A DNA stretch of 64,000 nt from Petunia secreta (GCA_029990175.1 JARKIP010000005.1:31381501-31445500), one strand, 5' to 3'. Shown: positions 1-8,870, numbered from the stretch's first letter. Numbers and translations are program-made. The notes: generated by a model not told the origin, from the letters alone.

Positions 1-600
1 CACATTGACCCACCAAATAGTAGCAAATAAACAAGAGCATGATCAACTATCTCATCTTCCCCTATGTCAAAGGTTGGTGGTGTGTCATAGCAAAGGTCAC
101 AATCATGGTCAACTATCAATTCTACACTAGGGAGAGATTCAATGAACAATGAGCTCACATCATGATGTGGCATAGCATCCCTCTCAACTAGTGTTTCACA
201 AGCACACTCAAGTTGACAACTAGACTCTTCACTAGTGGTATAATCACTAGATGCATCAAAACCACCAACTAGTGTTGAGTCATCACAAGACAAGTAGCTA
301 GTAGGCTCATGAAAAGGTGAAGTAATACTTACATTGGTAGTACTTCTTTGATCACTCACAAGGTTTGAAGTGTCATATGCAACTCCCCCTTCATGAAGCT
401 CACATTGAGGCTCCAATGACTTGTCTTCAAATGTACCTACACAAGAACTTTCACAAGAAGAGATAGAAGATAAAGAAGGGTTAGAACAATGGGTGCTCTC
501 ACTCTCAATTTTTCCTTCCTCGCCTCTCATCTCTCAATTTTACCTCATGGTCAAGTGTAGTTTGTGGTGACAATCCACTCACATCACTCCTCAAATCCTC
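1..600 (-). pseudogene. Element B tail-domain fragment (unknown family protein)
   Basis: Reverse-strand translation gives broken segments similar to the C-terminal regions encoded by elements D (50212-51834) and E (30679-33288). Shared landmarks are a TSxES..QLxCxCExLVER block, PHHDVSSLFIE, and a Cys-rich CDxCYDTPPxFD motif. No frame stays open across the whole stretch, so it is a decayed copy. I do not recognise this domain and assign no function. It follows the protease-like part directly, in the place where autonomous relatives have reverse transcriptase. It runs off the left window edge. Confidence 0.65.
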
Positions 601-1089
601 TCATTTTTCCGCTCTTGGATTGTCACCGGTCACTCCCTCACTTCTCTCTATCTTTTCTCTCTCAATTGAAGTGGAGTAACTCTCATTTTCATCATGCAAT
701 GGCAAAACAATGAGATTGTTTGCCTCGGGTTCAAGTAGAATGGGTGACTTTGCTTTAGCCGCCTCCCTCAACTCCTTCATCCGTTTGTAGTCTTCCCTTA
801 CTTGCCTTGTAGTCAAAGGTCTAAGCACATATTTCTTCCCATCTTGCTTAAACGTGTAGGAGTTGGTCCTACCATCATGCACAACACACCTATCATATTG
901 CCATGGTCTCCCAAACAATAGATGGCAAGCTTGCATCGGGACAACATCAAACAAGATCTTATCTTTATAGTTACCAATGCTAAACTCAAGCAACACTTGC
1001 TTCACCACTTTTAGCTCACCACACTCACTAAGTCATTGTATGCGATATGGGCTTGGATGCTTACGAGTGGGTATCTTCAATTGGGAAAT
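601..1089 (-). pseudogene. Element B protease-like domain, C-terminal half
   Basis: This encodes the second half of a retropepsin-like domain close to the same region of elements A and D, including the conserved segments FDVVPMQACHLLFGRPWQYD and LRPLTTRQVREDYKRMKELR. The first half, with the catalytic DSG, lies at about 8871-8960 on the other side of element A. A nonsense codon at 1033-1035 replaces the Trp found in relatives (the QWLSECGE segment). The frame from 1008 down ends at 601, where element E reads on in frame, which indicates a small indel. The domain is therefore both split by a transposon and independently broken. Confidence 0.8.
1085..1089. repeat. Target site duplication of element A, left copy (GAAAT)
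   Basis: GAAAT directly precedes the TG start of the left LTR and is repeated at 8871-8875 directly after the right LTR. A 5-bp duplication is the normal product of Ty3/gypsy integrase. Confidence 0.95.
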
Positions 1090-1411
1090 TGATGTAGAGA
1101 ATCAAACGCGGAAAGTAAAAGATAAAGAACGAGACGTAACTCGATCTCTAATCCCAAGTAGCAACGGAGAACTTGTTCCGATACACCCCGGGAGAAGGAC
1201 AAGAACACCTACGCTATGCAACTACCCTCGAGCTAACGCGAGCACGCAAGTAGAATGGTCGGAGAGGAAGAGTATTCATCTAGATCCGCTAGAAGACATA
1301 CAAGTCCAAGATCAAAGGGTTTCATTCAATACCAAGAGCCATGCTCATGTTCAATGTTCAACATTCATCAATATCAATAATAAGCTAAGTGTAAAATAAG
1401 CTAGGCTTGGG

Positions 1412-1420
1412 TATTTATAG
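1412..1420 (-). promoter_or_regulatory. TATA box in element A 3' LTR
   Basis: CTATAAATA on the minus strand. The same word sits at the matching place in the right LTR (8375-8383). In this LTR, transcription would read out leftward into element B. Confidence 0.6.
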
Positions 1421-1528
1421 TGTTTTCCCAAGCTTACACAAAGACTTAATTACCCTTACTAATAAGGTTCTCCAAATAAGCCACGTAGGGCAAAACAGTC
1501 AAAGAAACATAAATTCAGTAGCTAGGAG

Positions 1529-1713
1529 GGGCGCCTGGGGCTGGGAGGGGCGCCTGGAATGTGCTGAATCTAGGCGGGGGCGCCTGGCTTGGCCTTCAGC
1601 TAGGCGGGGCGCCTGGATCTAGGCGGGGCGCCTGGGCCTTAGGCAGTGAGCTCCCCAGGCGGGGCGCCTGGGGTAGGCGGGGCGCCTAGCTCTGCTGGGT
1701 TCTGCGGGGCGCC
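1529..1713. repeat. GGCGCC motif cluster in element A 3' LTR
   Basis: Eight GGCGCC words occur in about 185 bp, mostly as (C)TAGGCGGGGCGCCTGG with irregular spacers of roughly 13-40 bp. The cluster lies upstream of the TATA box in the element sense and overlaps the end of the polyprotein frame, where it encodes the ELGAP/PGAPP-type residues. A similar cluster occurs in the leader at 7242-7370. Confidence 0.85.
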
Positions 1714-4700
1714 TAGCTCTGCTGGGTTCTCTTCCTCCTTAGGCGTGAGGCCTAGTTTGAGCACCCGGAATGGCTTCCAATCGCCTCCTTCTTCAAGGCC
1801 CTTCCTCACCAAGTGTAAATGTGCTTCTTGGACATCCTTGGCTTGGCTCCGAGTGAATGGTCGTCTTGTGGTGGATTGCCCGGCATCATCCTCCCCTTCT
1901 TGAGAAGATTTCGTCCTCAAAATCGAGACATCATCATCCACGACCCCTTCATTACCTACATCCAAAGGAACCAAGTCACAAACATTGAAAGTATTAGAAA
2001 CTTGATACTCACTTGGCAAGTCGACCACATAGGCGTTGTTGTTTATCTTTGAAAGCACTTGGAATGGGCCATCGCCACGTGGTGCCAACTTCCCTTTTCT
2101 AAGGTTTGGAAACCTTTCTTTCCGGAAGTGCACCCACACATAGTCACCCTTCTTGAGTTCCACCTTCTTGCGTCCTTTGTTTTTCTTGGAAGCAACCTTA
2201 GCATAGGCTTCCTCCAAATTCTTCTTCGCCTTGGCATGGAGTTCCATCATTGCTTTTGCTCTAGCTTTACCTTCAAAATTAACAACCATTTCCCTTGGCA
2301 AAGGGGTTAGATCAAGGGGAATCAAGGGGTTAAAACCATACACACACTCGAATGGAGTCATGCCAATCATTCTATGCACGGTTCGATTGTAGGCAAACTC
2401 CATAAGAGGTAGCTTATCTATCCAAGTCCCACCCTTACCTCGGGTCATGGCTCTAAGAAGAGCACCCAAGGTTCGGTTCACCACTTCGGTTTGCCCATCG
2501 GTTTGGGGGTGGTGAGACGAAGAAAACAAGAGTTTGGTGCCAAGGGCACCCCATAAACTCCTCCAAAAATGACTTAGGAACTTAGTGTCCCTATCACTCA
2601 CTATGGTTTGAGGCACACCATGCAATTTCAAGATATTATCAATAAACAAGGTTGCAACATGTTGTGCATCATCACATTTACGACATGGAATGAAATGAGC
2701 CATTTTGGAGAACCTATCCACAACAACATAAATGCTATCATGGCCCCCCCTAGTCCTTGGTAATCCCATCACAAAATCCATCGAGATATCCAACCATGGA
2801 CTAGTAGGTACGGGGAGTGGAGTATACAAACCATGGGAGTTCGACTTGGACTTGGCAACCTTGCATTCAAGACAAGAGTTGCAAAGCTTCTCCACATGAG
2901 TTCCCATTTTTGGCCAATGGAATTGTTCCCGAAGGATGGCCAAGGTCTTGTCCCGACCAAAATGACCCATGAGTCCTCCACAATGTGCCTCTCGCACAAG
3001 CAATTCCCTCCATGAGGACTCGGGTATGCACACTTTACCATTCTTAAAGACATATCCATTAACCCATTGGTATTTCTCAACTCTCTCCCCCTTCTCTAGA
3101 GCGTCAAGGACACTCTTTAGCTTTGGGTCATGAGCATACATCAATTTAATGCTCTCAAACCCCATGAGCTTAGAGGTGAGAATGGTGGCTAGAGCAAACT
3201 TTCTCGAAAGCGCATCCGCCACCACATTGTCCTTCCCTTTCTTATATTGAATCACATAGGGAAAGGACTCAATGAATTCAACCCACTTGGCATGTCTCTT
3301 ATTGAGCTTCTCTTGGCCTCTCAAATGCTTGAGTGACTCATGGTCACTCCTGATTACAAACTCACGAGGCCAAAGATAGTGTTGCCAATGGGCAAGGGCT
3401 CTCACAAGGGCATACAACTCCTTGTCATATGTCGAATAATTCAAGGAGGCCCCTTTCAACTTTTCACTAAAGTAGGCGATGGGTTTGCTATCTTGCATTA
3501 ATACACCACCAATTCCCACCCCCGAGGCATCACACTCAACCTCAAATGCCTTTCCGAAGTCGGGCAATTGCAATAGAGGGGCGGTACTCAACCTACTTTT
3601 CAATTCATGGAAGGCCTTCTCTTGAGGCTCTCCCCAAACAAACGGTTGGTCTTTCTTCACCAATTCGGTGAGTGGAGCGGCAATGGAGCTAAAGTCTCTC
3701 ACAAATCGCCTATAAAAGCTTGCGAGACCATGAAAGCTCCTCACTTGAGTCACGGTAGTAGGAGTAGGCCAATCACGTATGGCCTCTACCTTAGACTCAT
3801 CCACCTCCACTCCTTGGGCACTCACAACAAACCCAAGAAAGACAACCTTATCCACACCAAAGGCACACTTTTTGAAATTAGCATAGAGCTTTTCGGCTCT
3901 CAAAGCATCAAGCACTTGCCTAAGGTGGTCAACATGTTCATCCATTGTCTTACTATAGATCAAGATATCATCAAAATAGACAACAACAAACTTGTTGATA
4001 AAAGACTTCAAAACATGATTCATGAGTCGCATGAAAGTGCTAGGTGCGTTGGAAAGCCCGAAGGGCATTACCAACCATTCATAGAGACCGAATTTGGTCT
4101 TGAATGCGGTTTTCCATTCATCCCCGGGTTTCATCCGGATTTGATGGTAACCGGACCTAAGGTCGATTTTGGAAAAGACACACGACCCACTCAATTCATC
4201 CAACATATCATCAAGCCGTGGAATAGGGTGACGGTACTTGACCGTTATCTTATTCACGGCTCGGCAATCTACGCACATTCTCCAAGTGCCGTCTTTCTTT
4301 GGGACAAGAATGACCGGTACGGCACAAGGACTCAAACTCTCCCTTACCAAGCCTTTGGAAAGCAAGTCATCAACTTGTTTTTGCAACTCCCTTGTATCCT
4401 CGGGATTGCTTCTATAGGCCGGCTTGTTCGGGATTTGAGAGCCCGGAATAAAGTCAATTTGATGTTCAATACCTCTCAAGGGAGGTAAGCCATCGGGCAT
4501 CTCATCCGGGAACATGTCCCCAAAGTCTTCCAAGACATTTTTCAAAGCACTAGGCATAGGGCTAGAAGAAAAATCACAATTAGAGTTAAGGATCATACCT
4601 TTGTGCACTAGGCATAGGAGAAACTTGGTGCCATCATTACCTTTCAAGAGCTCGCCCGGTTGCATCATGGCACACATGCCACCGGTAGATGGAGTAGGTG

Positions 4701-6804
4701 GGATTGCCACCATGTTTTTGGACAAAGGGCTAGTCTCAATGAGGGACTTAGCCTTTGCCACCTCCCTCAACTCCTTCATTTTCTTGTAATCATCACTTAC
4801 TTGCTTAGGAGTGAGAGGTTTAAGCACAAATCTCTTCCCTTCATGTTTGACCGTGTAAGTGTTGACACGACCTTCATGCACCACTTGTCTATCGAATTGC
4901 CATGGCCTCCCTAAGAGTAGGTGGCATGCTTGCATAGGCACAACGTCAAACAAATGCTCATCAACATAACTACCCATTCTAAACTTGATCATGGCTTGTT
5001 TCATCACCTTAAGCTCACCACATTCACTAAGCCATTGTAATCGGTAAGGTTTAGGATGCTTCATGGTAGTTAACTTCAATTGAGCCACTAGTGATTGACT
5101 CACTACATTTGCACAACTTCCGGAATCAATTATCATAGAGCAAACAACATCTTTGACCCGGCACCTAGCATGGAAAAGATTTTCCCTTTGCAAGGTTTCA
5201 CTATCTTCCACAATCATAGCTCCTAGGCTCCTTCTCACAACCAAGAAAGTATGAGGATCCTCATCCTCCACCGTGTCATCAAGCAAATCATTCTCCTCTA
5301 CTCCCTCATCTCCCTCTACTCCCTCTACTCCCTCATCTTCCGATTCACTCTCTTTTTCATATGCATCATTGCCCACAACAATCATGGTCCTCTTTGTAGG
5401 ACATTCCCTAGCAAAGTGACCATACCCCTTGCACTTGTGGCATTGTATTGAAGAAGAAGTAGGAGCATGCAGTTGAGTTTTAGAGTTACCTCCCACATTA
5501 GGTGTGTTCTTCTCATACGGCTTTTTCACATCCTTGGTAGCATTTGCACCACTTGTTCCACTTGCACTTGGGAACCTTGCATTTGTGGTAGGAGGCTTCC
5601 AATCCTTTGGTTTGCTTGTTGGAGTAGGAGTGCTACTCTTGTAGCGGAGAGATTTCTCCTCCTTGAGCCATTTCTCGGCCTCAACCGCATCTTCACATAG
5701 CTTGTAATGATCATCATATTTGTGGAACTTCAATTGTGAAGCTATGTCTCGGTTCAAGCCCCCTTTGAAACGGATCATGGCCGTCTCATTGTCTTCATCA
5801 TCCAAGTCAAGGATCATTCGGATTTGCTCAAATTCATTGAAGTATTCACCAACCGATTTGGAACCTTGCTTCAAATCATATAGACGCCTTTGTTGTTCAA
5901 CCCGGTATTGGTTAGTCAAGTACTTCTCATCCATCACACGGATCAACTCTTCCCAAGTAAGATTAATAGCCATACCCGTCCTCCTTCTATTCCTCTTCAC
6001 CGACTCCCACCAAGTAGAAGCAAAAGATTCAAAGGAGGATATTGCATACTTGGTCTTCTTCACATCGGGCATATCATTAGTGTCAAAGATACGCTCCATA
6101 GCCAATTTCCAACCAATGTACTCCACCGGGTCACTACTTCCTTTGAAAGAAGGAATAGTGAGCTTCACACTATTAAGATTGTTGTTGTTATCACGACCCC
6201 CTTGGAATGGCTCCGGTTGGCCCCCATAGTGATCATCATAAGCAACATAGTCCCTTCTAACATTCCTCCCTCCATATCCTAAGGGTGGCCCTCGACCTCG
6301 GCCTCTACCCCGATCCACATTTCGACCCCAATTCATAGCTCGCCTTGGTTGAAAGTGATCATCATACCCATACACATTGTCATCATAATCAACTTCCTCC
6401 CCTTCTTGAGCCTCAACAACTTGCTCAAGAGGTTGCACATTTCGGACGGGTCTTGGTAGTGGAAGGTTTCTTGGAGGATTGTCTAAGATACGGGGAATGC
6501 CCGTTCGTTCAATTCTCTCTCGGTCCTCCTTCACCCGTTGTTGATTGAGCAATTCAACAACTTGCTCCGGGGTAAAAGTAGGACTACTTGAGCCTTCACC
6601 GGTCTCAATTTGGACACTCGGGGTCCCCTTTTCAATTGGGACACTCGGGGTCCCATGTTCAATTGGGACACTCGGAGTCCCATGTTCACCTTGGGTGCTT
6701 GAGGCACCCTTTTCAATTGACTCAATCCTTTGAGTCATGACATCCATCTTGGCAAGAAGGCTAGCCAAGGCCTCCTTTATAAAATCTTGACCTTCGTTGG
6801 CCAT
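1639..6804 (-). CDS. gag-pol: Element A Gag-Pol polyprotein (CRM-like), intact
   Basis: The 1721-aa polyprotein has Gag, protease, reverse transcriptase, RNase H and integrase in one frame. The ATG at 6804-6802 is chosen because C, B and D start at the same aligned MA- position after a conserved GTAGGTAC-like context. Residues 41-67 are three 9-aa GTPSV repeats and ~157-172 is an RG-rich stretch. A retrotransposon Gag domain spans ~210-385, and the CCHC zinc knuckle uses C455, C458, H463 and C468. The protease DSG is at 560-562, the reverse transcriptase YFDD at 943-946, and RNase H acidic residues are D1092, E1129, D1154 and probably D1197. Integrase has H1274, H1281, C1311 and C1314, then D1343, D1404 and E1440 (D,D35E), then a GPF at ~1578-1581. 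PPT-encoded SQEGEDDA (~1634-1641) and a C-terminus inside the 3' LTR fit CRM. No motif is missing and no stop interrupts it, so it may be functional. Confidence 0.95.
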   Translation of the reverse strand: MANEGQDFIKEALASLLAKMDVMTQRIESIEKGASSTQGEHGTPSVPIEHGTPSVPIEKGTPSVQIETGEGSSSPTFTPEQVVELLNQQRVKEDRERIERTGIPRILDNPPRNLPLPRPVRNVQPLEQVVEAQEGEEVDYDDNVYGYDDHFQPRRAMNWGRNVDRGRGRGRGPPLGYGGRNVRRDYVAYDDHYGGQPEPFQGGRDNNNNLNSVKLTIPSFKGSSDPVEYIGWKLAMERIFDTNDMPDVKKTKYAISSFESFASTWWESVKRNRRRTGMAINLTWEELIRVMDEKYLTNQYRVEQQRRLYDLKQGSKSVGEYFNEFEQIRMILDLDDEDNETAMIRFKGGLNRDIASQLKFHKYDDHYKLCEDAVEAEKWLKEEKSLRYKSSTPTPTSKPKDWKPPTTNARFPSASGTSGANATKDVKKPYEKNTPNVGGNSKTQLHAPTSSSIQCHKCKGYGHFARECPTKRTMIVVGNDAYEKESESEDEGVEGVEGDEGVEENDLLDDTVEDEDPHTFLVVRRSLGAMIVEDSETLQRENLFHARCRVKDVVCSMIIDSGSCANVVSQSLVAQLKLTTMKHPKPYRLQWLSECGELKVMKQAMIKFRMGSYVDEHLFDVVPMQACHLLLGRPWQFDRQVVHEGRVNTYTVKHEGKRFVLKPLTPKQVSDDYKKMKELREVAKAKSLIETSPLSKNMVAIPPTPSTGGMCAMMQPGELLKGNDGTKFLLCLVHKGMILNSNCDFSSSPMPSALKNVLEDFGDMFPDEMPDGLPPLRGIEHQIDFIPGSQIPNKPAYRSNPEDTRELQKQVDDLLSKGLVRESLSPCAVPVILVPKKDGTWRMCVDCRAVNKITVKYRHPIPRLDDMLDELSGSCVFSKIDLRSGYHQIRMKPGDEWKTAFKTKFGLYEWLVMPFGLSNAPSTFMRLMNHVLKSFINKFVVVYFDDILIYSKTMDEHVDHLRQVLDALRAEKLYANFKKCAFGVDKVVFLGFVVSAQGVEVDESKVEAIRDWPTPTTVTQVRSFHGLASFYRRFVRDFSSIAAPLTELVKKDQPFVWGEPQEKAFHELKSRLSTAPLLQLPDFGKAFEVECDASGVGIGGVLMQDSKPIAYFSEKLKGASLNYSTYDKELYALVRALAHWQHYLWPREFVIRSDHESLKHLRGQEKLNKRHAKWVEFIESFPYVIQYKKGKDNVVADALSRKFALATILTSKLMGFESIKLMYAHDPKLKSVLDALEKGERVEKYQWVNGYVFKNGKVCIPESSWRELLVREAHCGGLMGHFGRDKTLAILREQFHWPKMGTHVEKLCNSCLECKVAKSKSNSHGLYTPLPVPTSPWLDISMDFVMGLPRTRGGHDSIYVVVDRFSKMAHFIPCRKCDDAQHVATLFIDNILKLHGVPQTIVSDRDTKFLSHFWRSLWGALGTKLLFSSSHHPQTDGQTEVVNRTLGALLRAMTRGKGGTWIDKLPLMEFAYNRTVHRMIGMTPFECVYGFNPLIPLDLTPLPREMVVNFEGKARAKAMMELHAKAKKNLEEAYAKVASKKNKGRKKVELKKGDYVWVHFRKERFPNLRKGKLAPRGDGPFQVLSKINNNAYVVDLPSEYQVSNTFNVCDLVPLDVGNEGVVDDDVSILRTKSSQEGEDDAGQSTTRRPFTRSQAKDVQEAHLHLVRKGLEEGGDWKPFRVLKLGLTPKEEENPAELGAPQNPAELGAPPTPGAPPGELTA
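1889..1901 (-). other. Polypurine tract of element A
   Basis: AAGAAGGGGAGGA on the minus strand abuts the 3' LTR start (TGATGCC). It is the expected primer for plus-strand DNA synthesis. It lies inside the gag-pol frame, where it encodes part of Q-E-G-E-D-D. The same tract occurs in elements C and D. Confidence 0.92.
6604..6684 (-). repeat. 27-bp tandem repeat in element A gag N-terminus
   Basis: Three in-frame copies of a 27-bp unit encode (H/K)GTPSV(P/Q)IE. Elements B, C and D have different short Pro/Gly repeats at the corresponding place (LGNPQ- or LGIPQ-like), so this spot seems to expand and diverge repeatedly while keeping the frame. Confidence 0.8.
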
Positions 6805-6983
6805 TGTACCTACAACAAAGAAAACAAGAGTTAGTTAAAACACCTCACTCGCTCCCTCACTTGTGTTCACTCGGATCACTCTTTTGGGTGGCGGTGGATA
6901 TTTCACTCAACTTGTAGTCCCAAGCTTCACGTAGATGATTAGCAACTCCTCAACTCAACTAAACTATTCACGAGTCACGCACA

Positions 6984-7012
6984 CTCCGGGGTGAGTGGAG
7001 TTAATGGGACTC
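6984..7012 (-). promoter_or_regulatory. Conserved leader block, possible packaging signal (element A)
   Basis: The + strand sequence beginning CTCCGGGGTGAGTGGAGT is present in element B (10654-10682) and, with a few changes, in element D (52887-52916). Element E has a shorter match (30431-30451). In each element it lies about 180-250 bp upstream of the start codon. A role in RNA packaging or dimerisation is inference only. Confidence 0.45.
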
Positions 7013-7241
7013 AATGAACGCTAGGCACTTTGAAGTAAAGGACTTGAGTTAAAAGATTCTACGCTTTTCCTTGGAATTCTACTCTCCTTGCTAGGCACGA
7101 ATCACTTAGGAGCAATCAAAGGGTTAGCACTATTCAAGTAGATCGGTTACTCAAATTAGTACTAACTAGATGTTATGTTATCAAACAAAGGGAAATGCCT
7201 ACGAAAATCTACCCGAAACAATGCGTTCAGCACTCAGGAGG

Positions 7242-7370
7242 GGCGCCTGAAACTCAGGTGGGGCGCCTGGGTTGTGCTGTGTGCCAGGCGGGGCGCCTGG
7301 GTCTAGGCGGGGCGCCTGGGACTTAGGCAGTAGCCAAGTCAGGCGGGGCGCCTGGCTTAGGCGGGGCGCC
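7242..7370. repeat. GGCGCC motif cluster in element A leader
   Basis: Six GGCGCC words occur in about 130 bp, in the same sequence style (AGGCGGGGCGCCTGG) as the LTR cluster of the same element, although the intervening sequence differs. Confidence 0.85.
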
Positions 7371-8038
7371 TAGCCTGAAGCTTTTCCCAACTCGTTCCAA
7401 ACTCGTTTCAAGTCGATTTTCAAGCCTCAAATCCGATGTTTTCAACTTGTTTTCACAATCCAATGATACCCAAAGTTGTGTTTGTTCTTCCTTAACAAAA
7501 CCCAATCAAAATTTCAATCAAACAGTCAATCAAATCAGGATTCAATCTCAAGAACTCAAGAACACAAGGGTTTATCAAAAGGGTTTCAAAATGGATTGTG
7601 ATTCATCAAAGAAGGTGTTATACATGTTCAAATCCCACAAAATTGGTACCAAATCGTTTGTTTTTCAATGAAGATCAATCCCCAATAACAAGTTTCCAAA
7701 CAAACATCAATCCAACCCAAGAATCAAGCCAAAATTCATCAAGAACAAGTTCTTCAAGGGTTTAAGGGGTTTTGGGGTTTCAATTTTTCAAACTTCACCA
7801 ATTCCAACAATTTTGGTACCCAAGCAACGGGAAATCAATCACGATCAAGAATCCACAACACCCATATCACGAATCATCCAAATCAACAAGTAACACCAAA
7901 TTTTTGTATTTTTCAATTTTTCAATTTTTTTTTGTAATTTTCTCCTTTCTAATAACTTCAACAACAAGAGAACTAAAAGAAGATACTAGGCACGAAGAAT
8001 CAAGGGTCGGGGGTTTGTAGAAACAAAACCCGAACCTT

Positions 8039-8050
8039 GCTCTGATACCA
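8039..8050 (-). other. Primer-binding site of element A (initiator tRNA-Met)
   Basis: The minus strand reads TGGTATCAGAGC two bases inside the 5' LTR. This is the site complementary to the 3' end of plant initiator tRNA-Met that is common in plant Ty3/gypsy elements. Confidence 0.93.
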
Positions 8051-8374
8051 AATGATGTAGAGAATCAAACGCGGAAAGTAAAAGATAAAGAACGAGACGT
8101 AACTCGATCTCTAATCCCAAGTAGCAACGGAGAACTTGTTCCGATACACCCCGGGAGAAGGACAAGAACACCTACGCTATGCAACTACCCTCGAGCTAAC
8201 GCGAGCACGCAAGTAGAATGGTCGGAGAGGAAGAGTATTCATCTAGATCCGCTAGAAGACATACAAGTCCAAGATCAAAGGGTTTCATTCAATACCAAGA
8301 GCCATGCTCATGTTCAATGTTCAACATTCATCAATATCAATAATAAGCTAAGTGTAAAATAAGCTAGGCTTGGG

Positions 8375-8383
8375 TATTTATAG
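8375..8383 (-). promoter_or_regulatory. TATA box in element A 5' LTR (promoter of gag-pol RNA)
   Basis: CTATAAATA on the minus strand lies about 490 bp into the LTR. Transcription should begin roughly 30 bp downstream, to the left, giving the genomic RNA. The GGCGCC cluster lies immediately upstream, where a U3 enhancer would be. Confidence 0.65.
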
Positions 8384-8492
8384 TGTTTTCCCAAGCTTAC
8401 ACAAAGACTTAATTACCCTTACTAATAAGGTTCTCCAAATAAGCCACGTAGGGCAAAACAGTCAAAGAAACATAAATTCAGTAGCTAGGAGG

Positions 8493-8695
8493 GGCGCCTG
8501 GGGCTGGGAGGGGCGCCTGGAATGTGCTGAAGCCAGGCGGGGCGCCTGGATCTAGGCGGGGGCGCCTGGCTTGGCCTTCAGCTAGGCGGGGCGCCTGGAT
8601 CTAGGCGGGGCGCCTGGGCCTTAGGCAGTGAGCTCCCCAGGCGGGGCGCCTGGGGTAGGCGGGGCGCCTAGCTCTGCTGGGTTCTGCGGGGCGCC
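8493..8695. repeat. GGCGCC motif cluster in element A 5' LTR
   Basis: Nine GGCGCC words. It is identical in layout to the left LTR except for one extra unit, so the copy number changed during or after insertion. Confidence 0.88.
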
Positions 8696-8870
8696 TAGCT
8701 CTGCTGGGTTCTCTTCCTCCTTAGGCGTGAGGCCTAGTTTGAGCACCCGGAATGGCTTCCAATCGCCTCCTTCTTCAAGGCCCTTCCTCACCAAGTGTAA
8801 ATGTGCTTCTTGGACATCCTTGGCTTGGCTCCGAGTGAATGGTCGTCTTGTGGTGGATTGCCCGGCATCA

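Larger units (their letters stand above)
1..1089 (-). mobile_element. Element B, left part (non-autonomous CRM-like LTR retrotransposon, split by element A)
   Basis: This is the downstream (3') part of element B, which reads right to left and continues beyond the left window edge, so its 3' LTR is not visible. It is joined to 8871-12298 by reading across element A: the sequence stops at GAAAT (1085-1089) and resumes at GAAAT (8871-8875), and the protease coding sequence continues over the gap. B carries Gag and protease-like coding and then an unknown tail region instead of reverse transcriptase and integrase. It is therefore interpreted as non-autonomous. The missing left end leaves the total length and its own target duplication unknown. 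Confidence 0.85.
1090..1888 (-). repeat. Element A 3' LTR
   Basis: This is 799 bp, with TGATGTAGAG at the left edge and GCCCGGCATCA at the right, so on the element strand it reads TGATGCC...TACATCA. It contains a TATA box (1412-1420) and eight GGCGCC motifs between 1529 and 1713. It also encodes the last ~80 codons of the element A polyprotein. It lacks one 19-bp unit present in the right LTR. Confidence 0.95.
6805..8038 (-). other. Element A 5' leader (untranslated)
   Basis: About 1.2 kb separates the primer-binding site from the gag ATG. It holds a GGCGCC cluster (7242-7370), AT-rich low-complexity sequence near 7500-7990, and a block at 6984-7012 conserved in the leaders of B and D and partly E. 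I see no coding sequence conserved with the other elements. Such leaders normally carry packaging and dimerisation signals, but none can be proven here. Confidence 0.75.
1090..8870 (-). mobile_element. Element A: complete CRM-like Ty3/gypsy retrotransposon
   Basis: This 7.8-kb element reads right to left. It has a 5' LTR (8053-8870), a primer-binding site (8039-8050), a leader, one uninterrupted gag-pol frame (6804-1639), a polypurine tract (1889-1901) and a 3' LTR (1090-1888). It is flanked by perfect GAAAT duplications. The LTRs look nearly identical apart from one extra 19-bp unit in the right copy, which points to recent insertion. All domains needed for autonomous retrotransposition are present in the expected order. 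CRM affiliation is inferred from the reverse transcriptase block (DEWKTAF, LYEWLVMPFGLSNAPSTFMR), the Gag style, and a polyprotein that ends inside the 3' LTR. Confirmation would need a reverse-transcriptase phylogeny. Confidence 0.93.
8053..8870 (-). repeat. Element A 5' LTR
   Basis: This is 818 bp and matches 1090-1888 base for base in every part I compared, except for one additional 19-bp GGCGCC unit near 8531-8549 (nine GGCGCC words against eight). The TATA box is at 8375-8383. It ends CATCA followed by the GAAAT duplication. Confidence 0.95.

Noticed and set aside
3607..4488. A 293-codon plus-strand open frame
   Set aside because: It lies antisense within the conserved reverse transcriptase and protease coding region of element A and shows no protein-like composition or motifs.
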